This document shows, one piece after another, positions 51,907-60,097 of a DNA stretch of 64,000 nt. Source of the DNA: Bifidobacterium longum subsp. infantis ATCC 15697 = JCM 1222 = DSM 20088 (GTDB taxonomy: Bacteria > Actinomycetota > Actinomycetes > Actinomycetales > Bifidobacteriaceae); NCBI RefSeq assembly GCF_000269965.1, contig NC_017219.1:1426001-1490000 (forward strand). Reading direction: 5' to 3'. The first letter of the stretch is position 1. Each line of letters begins with the position of its first letter. The translations under genes and the position numbers were made by a program. The notes under the pieces are model-generated. The model saw nothing but the letters and a program-made list of their open reading frames with translations, made no database searches and was not told the origin of the DNA.

Positions 51907-52446
51907 ATGGGGGACAGGAAACTTGAGACGGTCGCCAGAGAGGTGTTCCTGAGCATTCCACCCGCCGTCAGGACGGGCGTGTTCATCGACGTTTTCACGC
52001 CATGCGACTGGCATCACGCCGCCCGCTGCATGGTCGATTACGCGGGGATTCTAGACGACCCGCGCGAACCGTTCGCCCCCGCCTGCGACATGCCGGTCAT
52101 CTGCACGACCGCCGTCACGGAAAAGACCGTCGTCTCGGACGTGCGCCCGCTGGCCTATCTGCCCGACGAGGCGTCCGTCTACATGCTGGTAGTGGACATG
52201 GAGATGGACTGCGTCGAAGTGGACGTCGAAAGGAACGGAATCGTGTACGTGGAAAACCGTCCCGACGCCATCGGTCAGGCGTACGCCGACCTCGCCGACG
52301 ACCTGAACGACGCCGTAAGCGAATCGGAGAAGTTCGCCCTGTACGATTCGTTGAACGCGGTCTACCAGTTCGCATACCGGCTTTCCGAACTGACCCAGCG
52401 GCATCTCGTCTTGGAAAGGAGCCGGACTTGGAAACTCGCGGAGTGA
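51907..52446 (+). CDS. Hypothetical protein, 179 aa
   Basis: MGDRKLETVAREVFLSIPPAV; a soluble protein with an acidic centre (VVDMEMDCVEVDVE). GAAAGGA precedes the ATG. GTGA coupling to the next gene. Confidence 0.7.
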   Translation: MGDRKLETVAREVFLSIPPAVRTGVFIDVFTPCDWHHAARCMVDYAGILDDPREPFAPACDMPVICTTAVTEKTVVSDVRPLAYLPDEASVYMLVVDMEMDCVEVDVERNGIVYVENRPDAIGQAYADLADDLNDAVSESEKFALYDSLNAVYQFAYRLSELTQRHLVLERSRTWKLAE

Positions 52447-52745
52447 GAGTCAGGTTCTCCTCCCCCGCGCATGAGAACCGGTACTGGTGGACGATACTCG
52501 AATGCGACGGACGGTACGTGGTGTGTGTACGCGAACGTCTCGCCTTGCCGGACGGCTTGCTCGCGTACACGGTGGCCGATCGGCGGAACGGAACACGCGG
52601 CCACGTTAAGGACGAACGTTCGGGCGTCAAGGGCGCGTGCCGTCCATCCGACGCGGCATGGCTGCTGGAACAGGCGAAAGCGCAGGGGATTACCGACACC
52701 GAGCCGCTTTGTGTAGCGGAAATACAAGGAGAAGCATTCAACTAA
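52443..52745 (+). CDS. Hypothetical protein, 100 aa, with in-frame sequence after the stop
   Basis: VRVRFSSPAHENRYWWTILEC from GTG 52443. After the TAA at 52743 the same frame stays open and protein-like (KHQNNAASGILTGWHEGM) to a TGA at 52827, so the original gene may have been longer. Confidence 0.6.
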   Translation: MRVRFSSPAHENRYWWTILECDGRYVVCVRERLALPDGLLAYTVADRRNGTRGHVKDERSGVKGACRPSDAAWLLEQAKAQGITDTEPLCVAEIQGEAFN

Positions 52746-52819
52746 CGCACGGGCGTAACGCCCACGAAGCATCAGAACAACGCCGCGTCGGGCATCCTGA
52801 CCGGCTGGCACGAGGGGAT

Positions 52820-53182
52820 GTGGGTTTGAGATTCACCGACGACGAGAACCGCATCCTCGAACTGCATGTGACCGACTGGTGCGACGTGGACATCACCGAA
52901 CGGGCGCTCGACGACATGGGCGAACCCGGACTGTTCGGCAGGCATGTGGCTGACGTGCGCGAAGTGCTGCGCAGGGCGTTGGACTTCGCGAAATACCCCG
53001 ACCCGAGCCTAGGCTCGACGATAAGGACATCCTACCGGCTTACCGACAAAGACCACACCAGTTCCGGCTGGTACCAAACCGGCGGCGACATGCTCATGAG
53101 CACACCCGAACTGGTCTTGGCCGTCAAGGATGGTGTCGGGTTGGTGAGCAAAGGACAAGGAAAAAACGAATGGAATCTCTAG
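52820..53182 (+). CDS. Hypothetical protein, 120 aa
   Basis: VGLRFTDDENRILELHVTDWCDVD. No ATG near the start; GTG 52820 or TTG 52826 (overlapping the preceding TGA) are the candidates. Acidic, soluble, not recognised. The next gene begins inside its 3' end. Confidence 0.6.
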   Translation: MGLRFTDDENRILELHVTDWCDVDITERALDDMGEPGLFGRHVADVREVLRRALDFAKYPDPSLGSTIRTSYRLTDKDHTSSGWYQTGGDMLMSTPELVLAVKDGVGLVSKGQGKNEWNL

Positions 53183-53424
53183 GAAAAAACCGACTCATAC
53201 ACAGGAAAATCACATCCATTACGCTCGCGCTCCTACTGGGCGCGGGCGGCATCGCCGCACTCCCCCCGACCGCGTTGGCCGCCGCCCCGTCGAACGGAAC
53301 CGTGTCCTCGACGCGTTCGTTCCCGAAGCAATCCGTGGTGCGCGCCGACCCCTTCCAAGAGTCTGTGAGCACCGACGTGCAGTCCGACGCGGATTGGGGT
53401 GGCATCGAAACCGTTGCAAGCTAG
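53170..53424 (+). CDS. Small secreted protein, 84 aa
   Basis: A signal peptide is evident (KITSITLALLLGAGGIAALPPTALAAAP, cleavage after about residue 38). The mature part is about 45 polar residues. AAGGACAAGG lies upstream. Function unknown. Confidence 0.65.
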   Translation: MESLGKNRLIHRKITSITLALLLGAGGIAALPPTALAAAPSNGTVSSTRSFPKQSVVRADPFQESVSTDVQSDADWGGIETVAS

Positions 53425-53509
53425 TTTGTCCTGGTTTGCAGGACGGTCCTGCGGCCGTCCGCTCCGAGTCTTGCGCGGTTTTCGCCGCCGCTTGGTTCGC
53501 GCTTCGTCG

Positions 53510-53612
53510 GGGTCCGCCCGCCATCCTGACGGGTGGCGGGCCTTACTGCAGCATTAGTCCCAGCATCGCCCGTATGGCCGGAATTCCAACGATTTCCGGC
53601 CATACGGGCGCG
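53510..53612. terminator. Two hairpins between transcription units
   Basis: CCCGCCATCC pairs with GGGTGGCGGG (about 53517-53541). Further on a perfect 16-bp stem joins CGCCCGTATGGCCGGA (53567-53582) to 53595-53610. Neither is followed by a T run; together they probably end the upstream unit or insulate the promoter. Confidence 0.55.
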
Positions 53613-53640
53613 TATGCGTCACGGACGGGGACGCATACGC
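53613..53640. promoter_or_regulatory. Inverted pair TATGCGTC...GACGCATA
   Basis: Two copies of the element promoter face apart across 12 nt. The rightward copy serves the gene at 53694, which has its own leader and GGAAAGGAA. No leftward gene begins nearby. Confidence 0.5.
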
Positions 53641-53693
53641 GGTTTTGGAACACAGGCCCGCGCATCGTGCGCGGGACGGAAAGGAACCAACCC

Positions 53694-54200
53694 ATGACAG
53701 GCATCGAACCATACGACTGGTCGGAGATGACGCCCGACATGCTGCTCGCCCACATGGCCGGACTGGCCATCCTCCAGAAGAAGATCACGAAGGCGCTGGA
53801 CGGGGCGAAACGCCAGTATCTTCGCACGCATGACGCGGACAGTCCGAGGGAGAACGCGGTGTTCGCCGGCCTCGACGCGGCCACCGTGCTCGTGAAAAGG
53901 GACGGGGAAGGCTCCTACAAGGTGGACGATCCGCTCGCCTACGCGGACTTCCTCAGCCACTACGGACTGGACTGCGAGGGACAGCCGGCCGTCATCACCG
54001 TCAACTACCCGACCCCGAACGCCATGGGCGAACGTTTCCTCGAACGTCTCATCCGCGAACACGGGGGAGAGATACCGGACGGCGTGAAATACCAGCCGGG
54101 CCGGTCCGGCGGCGTGACCGTCACCCTCGGCAAGGGAATCGCCGAACATGCGTTCGACTCGGCGGAACTGTCGCGCCTCGCCATCGAAGCCGCCGTCTGA
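53694..54200 (+). CDS. Hypothetical protein, possible Mu Gam-like or host-nuclease-inhibitor type, 168 aa
   Basis: An N-terminal helical region (MLLAHMAGLAILQKKITKALDG) precedes a mixed domain with VKRDGEGSYKVDDPLAYADFLSHY. A plasmid single-strand-annealing or nuclease-inhibitor role is only a loose resemblance. GGAAAGGAA before the ATG fixes the start. Confidence 0.6.
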   Translation: MTGIEPYDWSEMTPDMLLAHMAGLAILQKKITKALDGAKRQYLRTHDADSPRENAVFAGLDAATVLVKRDGEGSYKVDDPLAYADFLSHYGLDCEGQPAVITVNYPTPNAMGERFLERLIREHGGEIPDGVKYQPGRSGGVTVTLGKGIAEHAFDSAELSRLAIEAAV

Positions 54201-54242
54201 ACAGGCGCATAGCAACCCGGCAAACGAAAGGAAAACCATTCC

Positions 54243-54467
54243 ATGCCACGCAGGAACCTTGAGAAAAACCAGCCCCGCCCGTTGAAGGCCGACGCCATGT
54301 TCAGCCGCAAATGCTCTCGCACCCGCTACGCGACCCCCGTGGACGCCCGGATCGCGCTCGGCCGCCTGCCGGAAGGCAAGACGATCCGCAAATGCCCGGA
54401 ATGCGGCGGCTACCACATCGTCGAACCGGGCGTCATCCTCCGCCGTCGCGGCAAGGAGACCAGGTGA
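54243..54467 (+). CDS. Small zinc-knuckle protein, 74 aa
   Basis: Basic protein with RKCSRTRY and RKCPECGGYHIV: a CxxC-x-x-x-H arrangement as in small nucleic-acid-binding zinc proteins. GAAAGGAAAA upstream; GTGA coupling to the next gene. Confidence 0.65.
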   Translation: MPRRNLEKNQPRPLKADAMFSRKCSRTRYATPVDARIALGRLPEGKTIRKCPECGGYHIVEPGVILRRRGKETR

Positions 54468-55060
54468 GCGCGGTCAACGAGCTCGAACGGCGCCTGGCCG
54501 CCGACCGCCCGCACGCCGGCCCCGACGAACGGACCGAAACATTCCACGAGGTGAAACCGGACCGTCCGCCCTCGGTCCGGCCCACGGGCGGACCGAGGGC
54601 CGCGAAAACGAAGACGCGGCCGCGCGACCCGTGGAGCCCCGTGCCCCGGCCGACCCGCACGGAATGGCGTCGCGCCCTGACGCCCATGATCCTGCAACTG
54701 CTGGGCGTGCTCCTGCTCGCCGTCGTCTCGTTCATGGCCGGCCAGAACGCGCTGGGCGTCATCCTCCTGCTCGCCCTGGCCGCATTGGCCGGCTGGCGCG
54801 CCGCCACCTGGGACTGGATGCCCGCGGACACCGTGATGCGCGGCGTGGACGCGACCCGGCCGGTCCGCGTCCTACGCGTCATCGACCCCGACGATCCGGA
54901 GACGCCCGTCCGGGTCGTACACGCGAACCGCCGGTACGCGATCTGGTGGCTGGACGCGGACGCCATGGTCAGGACCGGCGTGCTCCTGACCCGTCCCGGC
55001 CTCGTGTCCGTCGCCACGTCGGACAGCACGGCGGTCCTGCCGGAAGGGGGCGGGGCGTGA
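54464..55060 (+). CDS. Membrane protein, 198 aa
   Basis: A basic Pro-rich N terminus, two helices (PMILQLLGVLLLAVVSFMAG, LGVILLLALAALAGW) and a soluble C-terminal domain. The GTG start overlaps the previous stop and its own stop overlaps the phosphoesterase start. Confidence 0.65.
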   Translation: MSAVNELERRLAADRPHAGPDERTETFHEVKPDRPPSVRPTGGPRAAKTKTRPRDPWSPVPRPTRTEWRRALTPMILQLLGVLLLAVVSFMAGQNALGVILLLALAALAGWRAATWDWMPADTVMRGVDATRPVRVLRVIDPDDPETPVRVVHANRRYAIWWLDADAMVRTGVLLTRPGLVSVATSDSTAVLPEGGGA

Positions 55061-55794
55061 GCCGCACCCTGTTCGCCGGCGACCTGCATGCGAAAGGCGA
55101 CCTGCTGCCTTTCATCTCGAACATGGCAGACCGGGAGCATGCCGACCGGATCGTGCTGCTCGGCGACATATGCGACGACTGGCATGTGTCGAACACGGGC
55201 ATGATACGGTTCATGGAACGGTTCGCCTCATGGTACCGGGCCGAATCCGGGCGACGGGAGATCGTCCCGCTGCTCGGCAACCATGACGTCCCGTATTTCA
55301 TGCAACGCGGATCCGCCTCGTTCGCGCGCGTACGCGCCCAGGCGCCGGGCTTCAAACCAGGCGCGCAGCGCCGCGTCCACGAGCTCATGAAGGACATCCC
55401 GACGCGGATCGCATGGACGGACGGCACGATCGTCGCCACGCACGCGGGACTCACCCGCCGGTGGGGCGTCCGCCGGTTCGGACACGCCTGGACGGGCATG
55501 ACCGCCAGGCATATCGCCGACGGGCTGAACCGCCTGTCGGAACATCCCGGAAGCCTGGCCGCCCTGTACATGGACGACGACGGACCGTTGTGGGCGCGTC
55601 CCGGCCACGGGGACTACGACGACCACCTGACCCAGGTGTCCGGGCATACGCCCGTCCCGTCGGCCGGTAACGTGGAGGGCGTGTGGCTGTGCGACACGTT
55701 CAGCACCATGCCGGACGGCACGCCGATCGGCGACCGGAGCATGCTGCTGGCGGACGGGACCGGTCTGCATGAGGTTCCACCGTACGGCCGGTGA
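55057..55794 (+). CDS. Calcineurin-like metallophosphoesterase, 245 aa
   Basis: All five metal-binding motifs are present: GDLH (8-11), LLGD (34-37), GNHD (74-77), THAG (about 131-134) and GHTP (about 195-198). This superfamily hydrolyses phosphomono- and diesters, including nucleic-acid ends and 2',3'-cyclic phosphates. Encoded with an RNA ligase and a HAD phosphatase, it could belong to RNA-end healing, but that is inference. The GTG start overlaps the preceding gene. Confidence 0.85.
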   Translation: MSRTLFAGDLHAKGDLLPFISNMADREHADRIVLLGDICDDWHVSNTGMIRFMERFASWYRAESGRREIVPLLGNHDVPYFMQRGSASFARVRAQAPGFKPGAQRRVHELMKDIPTRIAWTDGTIVATHAGLTRRWGVRRFGHAWTGMTARHIADGLNRLSEHPGSLAALYMDDDGPLWARPGHGDYDDHLTQVSGHTPVPSAGNVEGVWLCDTFSTMPDGTPIGDRSMLLADGTGLHEVPPYGR

Positions 55795-55872
55795 GACGCT
55801 TCGCCGCATGCACGCGCCCATTGTCAAGATCGTCCCCTTCCCCTCGCACCACGGACGCGTCCCATGCCCGTC

Positions 55873-55893
55873 CGGGGACGCATGCCACGGGGC
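55873..55893 (+). promoter_or_regulatory. GGGGACGCATG leaderless promoter variant
   Basis: GCATG (55880-55884) in place of GCATA, 9 nt before the ATG at 55894. Confidence 0.5.
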
Positions 55894-56223
55894 ATGAACG
55901 ACAACGATCAGCTATTCAGGGCCATCATCACCGGTCATCTCGGAACACGGCTCATGGACGCCTGGCGGGATTCCACGGACACGTTCGAACGTCTGCCGGA
56001 CGGCACGTGGGCTCCCGCCCCGTACGACGAAAACATGGCGGACGGGAGCACGCCCGTCGCATGGGAGGACGTCGCCGACCCCATGGACCCGAAGCCGGAC
56101 CGTACCGGGTGCGCGCTCGTCACGCTCAAGGACGCGGAGGACCATCATCACGTGCTGCTCGTCAAAGGCGTCACCGTATGCGAGCTGCTGCGAGACTGGA
56201 CGGGATACGAATATGTCGATTGA
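55894..56223 (+). CDS. Hypothetical acidic protein, 109 aa
   Basis: MNDNDQLFRAIITGHLGTRLMDAW; acidic, with EDHHHVLLVKG near the C terminus. Leaderless start. Overlaps the next gene by 11 bases. Confidence 0.65.
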   Translation: MNDNDQLFRAIITGHLGTRLMDAWRDSTDTFERLPDGTWAPAPYDENMADGSTPVAWEDVADPMDPKPDRTGCALVTLKDAEDHHHVLLVKGVTVCELLRDWTGYEYVD

Positions 56224-56731
56224 GACCATCCGCCCCGAAGGGCCGTCCGGTGAATGGACGGTCACGGACCGTCTCGACTACGGCGGGACCATGCTGCGCG
56301 TCGCCGAACGCGACGGCCACCAGTTCGTATGCAACGGGACCATCCCCGTATCCGAAGCCGGCCCGCCGTTCGTCGGCACGCTCGCGGCCGAACTGGAACG
56401 TCATCCGTTCGACGTCCTCGACCGGGCCGCCGGCCGGCCGATCATCGAAGCCTACCGCGCCCGCCTCATAGCCCGCCATCTGTTCGACCCGTTGGATCCG
56501 GACTGGACCCATGACGGACACCCCCACCTGTATCTCATCGACAGGACCATGGGCGTCGACGGGCTCGCCCGACTGCCGGAGGACCGTCTCGCCCGCATGG
56601 ACGGGCATACGCTGACCGTCGAATGCTTCGACACGGACCGTCCCGTCCTCGAGTTCGTGGCCGACGGACGGCCGGTCGAATATGTTGTGCGCCGCACGCC
56701 TTGGACGGGACGGCCATGGACGACGTCCTGA
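56213..56731 (+). CDS. Hypothetical protein, 172 aa
   Basis: MSIETIRPEGPSGEWTVTDRL; a beta-rich soluble protein, not recognised. Overlaps neighbours on both sides, implying coupled translation. Confidence 0.65.
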   Translation: MSIETIRPEGPSGEWTVTDRLDYGGTMLRVAERDGHQFVCNGTIPVSEAGPPFVGTLAAELERHPFDVLDRAAGRPIIEAYRARLIARHLFDPLDPDWTHDGHPHLYLIDRTMGVDGLARLPEDRLARMDGHTLTVECFDTDRPVLEFVADGRPVEYVVRRTPWTGRPWTTS

Positions 56732-57141
56732 CATTGGGCCATACGGGCCGTTACCGGATCGACTGGATACGCCGGGACGACGGGAGCATTCGCTACCGGG
56801 TCACGGGATTCCGGCTTGACGGCGACCCGGAGGAGCCGCCCCGCGTAGACGCGCGGCCCACGCGGGGCGGCGGCGTCCGGCTCACGGTCCGGCGGGATCC
56901 GACGCCGGGCGGAACGGTCACGCCGGAATGCCTCAGACGGACCGCCGCATGGCTGACGGACGTCGCCGGCGAACTCGACCGGATGCGCACGCTTCTCGAA
57001 CTTGACCTGGACAGGAGAACCGGTCGGTCGAGGCCGGATCCGGCCAAGGACGCGCGGGAGGCCTCGAAGAGGGGTCCGGATGGGGAAAACACCGCCGAAC
57101 CCGCCCGACAAACATTGAGGCAATACGTACACTGCGAATAA
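56716..57141 (+). CDS. Hypothetical protein, 141 aa
   Basis: MDDVLTLGHTGRYRIDWIRRDDGS; a small beta domain then a helical C terminus. No family. Confidence 0.6.
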   Translation: MDDVLTLGHTGRYRIDWIRRDDGSIRYRVTGFRLDGDPEEPPRVDARPTRGGGVRLTVRRDPTPGGTVTPECLRRTAAWLTDVAGELDRMRTLLELDLDRRTGRSRPDPAKDAREASKRGPDGENTAEPARQTLRQYVHCE

Positions 57142-57159
57142 CCTTGGAGGACTTGGAAA

Positions 57160-57696
57160 ATGCGTTGCCGAATCTGTGACGGATTGCCGCCGGAACACCG
57201 GCCTTACGTCGTCTGGCACACCGGCTGTGACGGTTGCGAGGAACACGACCGGGATTATTACGACGAAGGTGTCGTCGTATGCGCCGACTGCATCGAAGCG
57301 TTGCGATACGCCGGTATCGGGCTTGATGGGGACGCGTGCGTAATCGACCTGCAATGCTCGTTGGACATGTGGGCGCAGGATACGCTCTGGTACGCCTTCT
57401 GGACGCCGGAGCGTGTGACCGTATGCGAAGCTGACTGCGCCCGCCGTTATCTGGACCGTTCCGGGAACAAGGATGTGGACCCCGCATGGGATTGGCTGCC
57501 AAAAGGCACATGGTCCGATGTGGACGAGTTCAAGGCCGATTTGGGTTCCGCCCTATGCCGTCGTTTCCTGACCGACGACATGGACGGGCTTGCCGCCGCG
57601 TATCTGAAACAAGGCGATGGCTGGGTGTCCACCAGCACGCAAGACGTACGGAAGCTTGCCGAACGGCTGGGCGGGGACGCATATCGGCGGATATGA
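57160..57696 (+). CDS. Cys-rich putative zinc protein, 178 aa
   Basis: Cys pairs MRCRIC, TGCDGC and VCADC in the first 50 residues suggest one or two zinc sites. GGAGGAC lies before the ATG. Function unknown. Confidence 0.65.
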   Translation: MRCRICDGLPPEHRPYVVWHTGCDGCEEHDRDYYDEGVVVCADCIEALRYAGIGLDGDACVIDLQCSLDMWAQDTLWYAFWTPERVTVCEADCARRYLDRSGNKDVDPAWDWLPKGTWSDVDEFKADLGSALCRRFLTDDMDGLAAAYLKQGDGWVSTSTQDVRKLAERLGGDAYRRI

Positions 57697-57785
57697 GCGA
57701 AGAACCATTCTGACGGCATGTTTCGCCCATCGAACTGGCTGGACGCAAATACCGCGCCGTCACAGACAAAGCCGCACTCAACTGA
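57693..57785 (+). pseudogene. Small gene with internal TGA
   Basis: ATG 57693 (overlapping the previous stop) reads MSEEPF, then TGA, then continues in frame RHVSPIELAGRKYRAVTDKA to a stop at 57785. Confidence 0.4.
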
Positions 57786-57810
57786 ACGAGACCGGCAGGA
57801 AGGAATACCC

Positions 57811-58206
57811 TTGGAAAACAGTGAGCTGAAAAACAGGAAAACGGAAGCCGTGGACGCAATCATCGCATGGTTGGACGAGCAGATAGACAGGACGGAAAAA
57901 GACATGTCCGCCGGTGAGGACGATTCTTCCTGGCTTGCCGACAGTGAATACCTGCAAGCCTATCGAAACGCCCGCTCGCACATGACCATCCTACGTGACA
58001 CAGACGAATACACGGTGCAACATCTGGCCGAATGGTGTAGGGGCCGCAGGAAGGAGGCGGAGAAGAGTCTGCAACGGCTGTTGGAATCAAACACGCCATA
58101 CGGGGATGATGCGATAACCTGCGCCGATTCGAGAAGGTTCGCCTACCAAGTAATAATCGACCATTGCGAAGAATTCGCCAAGACCGACCTCAAAAAGGTT
58201 GCTTAA
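57811..58206 (+). CDS. Hypothetical helical protein, 131 aa
   Basis: TTG start (LENSELKNRKTEAVDAIIAWL) preceded by GGAAGGA; an upstream in-frame ATG at 57718 gives non-protein-like sequence. Charged helices with no motif. TAATG overlap with the next gene. Confidence 0.6.
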   Translation: MENSELKNRKTEAVDAIIAWLDEQIDRTEKDMSAGEDDSSWLADSEYLQAYRNARSHMTILRDTDEYTVQHLAEWCRGRRKEAEKSLQRLLESNTPYGDDAITCADSRRFAYQVIIDHCEEFAKTDLKKVA

Positions 58207-58393
58207 TGCCTTCGACCATGAAAAACATCATCCAGTGCGCGGTCAATAACGCTCTGAATTGGACAACCAGTTGACAAACGCACTGGACGCTTCGGATTCC
58301 GATGCACCGTCCGAGTACCAAGAAGGACTCACGGACGCCTTCGACCGAGCCGAAGCAGCCTTCCGCCGCATCTTCGACGTCAAGGAGAAATGA
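58206..58393 (+). pseudogene. Frameshifted small gene
   Basis: ATG 58206 reads MPSTMKNIIQCAVNNAL; a one-base shift near 58255 continues as ELDNQLTNALDASDSDAPSE to FDVKEK and a stop at 58393. Both parts are clearly protein-like. Confidence 0.6.
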
Positions 58394-58689
58394 TGTTCAC
58401 GAGACAGGAAACGGACTTGAGAAGACTACTGGCGATGCTACTGATTTTCGCATGCCTGCTGTGCGCCGGATGTGAGGGGGCGGAAGGAGCGACACGGGAG
58501 ACGAAGTCCGACACATCGGTCTCCCAGTCGGGCGAGACTATCACCGATTGCAAGGACTACGATTACAGTCGGCTTCGCGAATGCAGAATCAACCTGCATG
58601 ACGGGCGACAGGTCACATGTCTGATATTAAGCGGAGATATCAGAAGCGGCATGTCCTGTGACTGGGCGAACGCCAAGGAGACCGAATGA
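58390..58689 (+). CDS. Small lipoprotein, 99 aa
   Basis: A signal peptide with lipobox LLCAGC (Cys at about residue 28), then about 70 polar residues with two further Cys. ATGATG overlaps the preceding stop. Surface-anchored, unknown function. Confidence 0.7.
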   Translation: MMFTRQETDLRRLLAMLLIFACLLCAGCEGAEGATRETKSDTSVSQSGETITDCKDYDYSRLRECRINLHDGRQVTCLILSGDIRSGMSCDWANAKETE

Positions 58690-59108
58690 CCCGACATGTC
58701 AGACTCAAGACCCCATGCCCGTTATGCCAAGGCCGTCTGGACGCCGTCGTCCGGCGTATGCCGCTACTGGGCTGGCATATGGTCGGATTGACGTGCGGGC
58801 ACGGGTGCGACATCCGCTGGTTCAACCGGGACATCGATTTCAGCCGCTCATGGTATCCGACCGCCGAAGACTGTGCGGAATACCCAGACGACTTCCTCCG
58901 TGGCTGCGTCGAATATGTGAACATGCTGCTCTCAACCGAATGTCCGAAATGCGGGGAGCGCCCGAAAATCGGGATGGGACCCCGCATGTGTGAACGTTTC
59001 CCGTCCGTATCATGCCGGTGCGCGAGCGAATGGGGAGGCGACCTGTGCGAGGCAGCACGCGAATGGGCTTACGCCACGGGCGTGTACTGGAAATGTCTGA
59101 AACGTTGA
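58686..59108 (+). CDS. Two-zinc-knuckle protein, Lar-like, 140 aa
   Basis: TPCPLCQGRLDAV and TECPKCGERPKIG flank conserved Cys (GHGCDIRW, CRCASEW) in a duplicated Lar-type zinc fold. Such proteins on mobile elements can modulate host restriction. ATGA-coupled to the lipoprotein gene. Confidence 0.65.
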   Translation: MTRHVRLKTPCPLCQGRLDAVVRRMPLLGWHMVGLTCGHGCDIRWFNRDIDFSRSWYPTAEDCAEYPDDFLRGCVEYVNMLLSTECPKCGERPKIGMGPRMCERFPSVSCRCASEWGGDLCEAAREWAYATGVYWKCLKR

Positions 59109-59144
59109 GAGAAGTCCCTTCGGACTTCCGCCAAACCCGCCCGA

Positions 59145-59363
59145 TTGGAATACCCGGAAGGCGTGTTCACCACGGAAATCCGGCAGAACGACGAAGGCGG
59201 TTTCCTGCTCTACGTCGCATACGTTCCCGCAGACGGGGAGCCGGAGGAGAACCCGCGCAACGAGGCCGTGGTGAAGGCAATTTGTATGCATGTATGCATC
59301 TGTATGCATCTCGGGATGCATACAAAAAAAGCCCGGAAAAAGCCCGAAAACCCTTATATATAA
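59145..59363 (+). pseudogene. Gene truncated by the ATGCAT element
   Basis: The TTG-initiated frame EYPEGVFTTEIRQNDEGGF ... NEAVVKA is protein-like up to 59280, then runs into the repeat element (CMHVCICMHLGMH, translated iterons). The element therefore replaced the original 3' end. Confidence 0.55.
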
Positions 59364-59584
59364 AGGAAAAAATAAAATTCCTTTCTCTTGTATGCATTGT
59401 ATGCATCAATATATGGGGTTTCTTTCCTTTTTCTCGAATCCTCTATAAGGGAATGATGCATACAATGCATACACGCCCCCGGACCACCCCCGGAACGTTG
59501 GAACCAAGCCGAAACGGAAAGAAAAGATGTATGCATCCCCGGATGCATACGGATGCATACGGCCCGGCCGGAATGCATACACGG
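59281..59584. repeat. 304-bp ATGCAT-rich element, copy 2
   Basis: About 97 per cent identical by eye to 36197-36501, in the same orientation, with all ATGCAT words and the AT-rich core kept. Differences are scattered single bases and one deletion. No replication gene adjoins this copy. It cuts the gene upstream and is followed by a GGGGACGCATAC promoter. Confidence 0.85.
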
Positions 59585-59600
59585 TCCGGACCGCACGCAC

Positions 59601-59620
59601 GGGGACGCATACCCGGGGGC
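59601..59620 (+). promoter_or_regulatory. GGGGACGCATAC leaderless promoter
   Basis: GCATA at 59607-59611, 9 nt before the ATG at 59621. Confidence 0.6.
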
Positions 59621-59821
59621 ATGGAATACGAGATCCACGCGACCCGGGACGGCGCCTACGGGCCCGTCGACTACACGACCCCACTGCCCGGCGGGCTCAC
59701 GTTCGCCGACATGCTCGCCGCCACGCGCGCCGCGGCGGACACGACGGGACGGCCCGCCACGCTCGTCGACGACGAAGGCGAACCGGTCCTGACCATCGAA
59801 TCGGACATCATGGTCCTCTGA
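59621..59821 (+). CDS. Small hypothetical protein, 66 aa
   Basis: [21 protein letters not shown]; acidic, no motif. Leaderless start decided by the promoter spacing. Confidence 0.6.
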   Translation: MEYEIHATRDGAYGPVDYTTPLPGGLTFADMLAATRAAADTTGRPATLVDDEGEPVLTIESDIMVL

Positions 59822-59903
59822 CCGCGCCCCATGCCCCGTCCGACCACTCGAACCGGCGGGGAACGGGCCATGGACACGGTTTGAATATGACAAGGTCACA
59901 GGC

Positions 59904-59999
59904 ATGAAAGACGGAGCCTACGACGAAAACGAGCGCATGACGCCGGTCCCCCCGAAGAACACAGCTCCAGGAGAACGCTCGCCATGGCACGAGACATAG
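59904..59999 (+). CDS. Possible 31-aa peptide
   Basis: [20 protein letters not shown]; preceded by AAGGTCA and overlapping the next gene's start. Too short to judge; it could be a leader peptide. Confidence 0.35.
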   Translation: MKDGAYDENERMTPVPPKNTAPGERSPWHET

Positions 60000-60097
60000 C
60001 CAACGTGAACAGGTATGAGGCAAGCATCTACGACGACGAAAACGAGATGATCATCACCATCCCGCCCGAACAATACAGCATAGGAGTCGCGGCATGA
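59984..60097 (+). CDS. Small hypothetical protein, 37 aa
   Basis: [21 protein letters not shown], acidic. CAGGAGAA lies 8 nt upstream and its stop overlaps the RNA ligase ATG (ATGA), so it is probably translated with it. Confidence 0.5.
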   Translation: MARDIANVNRYEASIYDDENEMIITIPPEQYSIGVAA

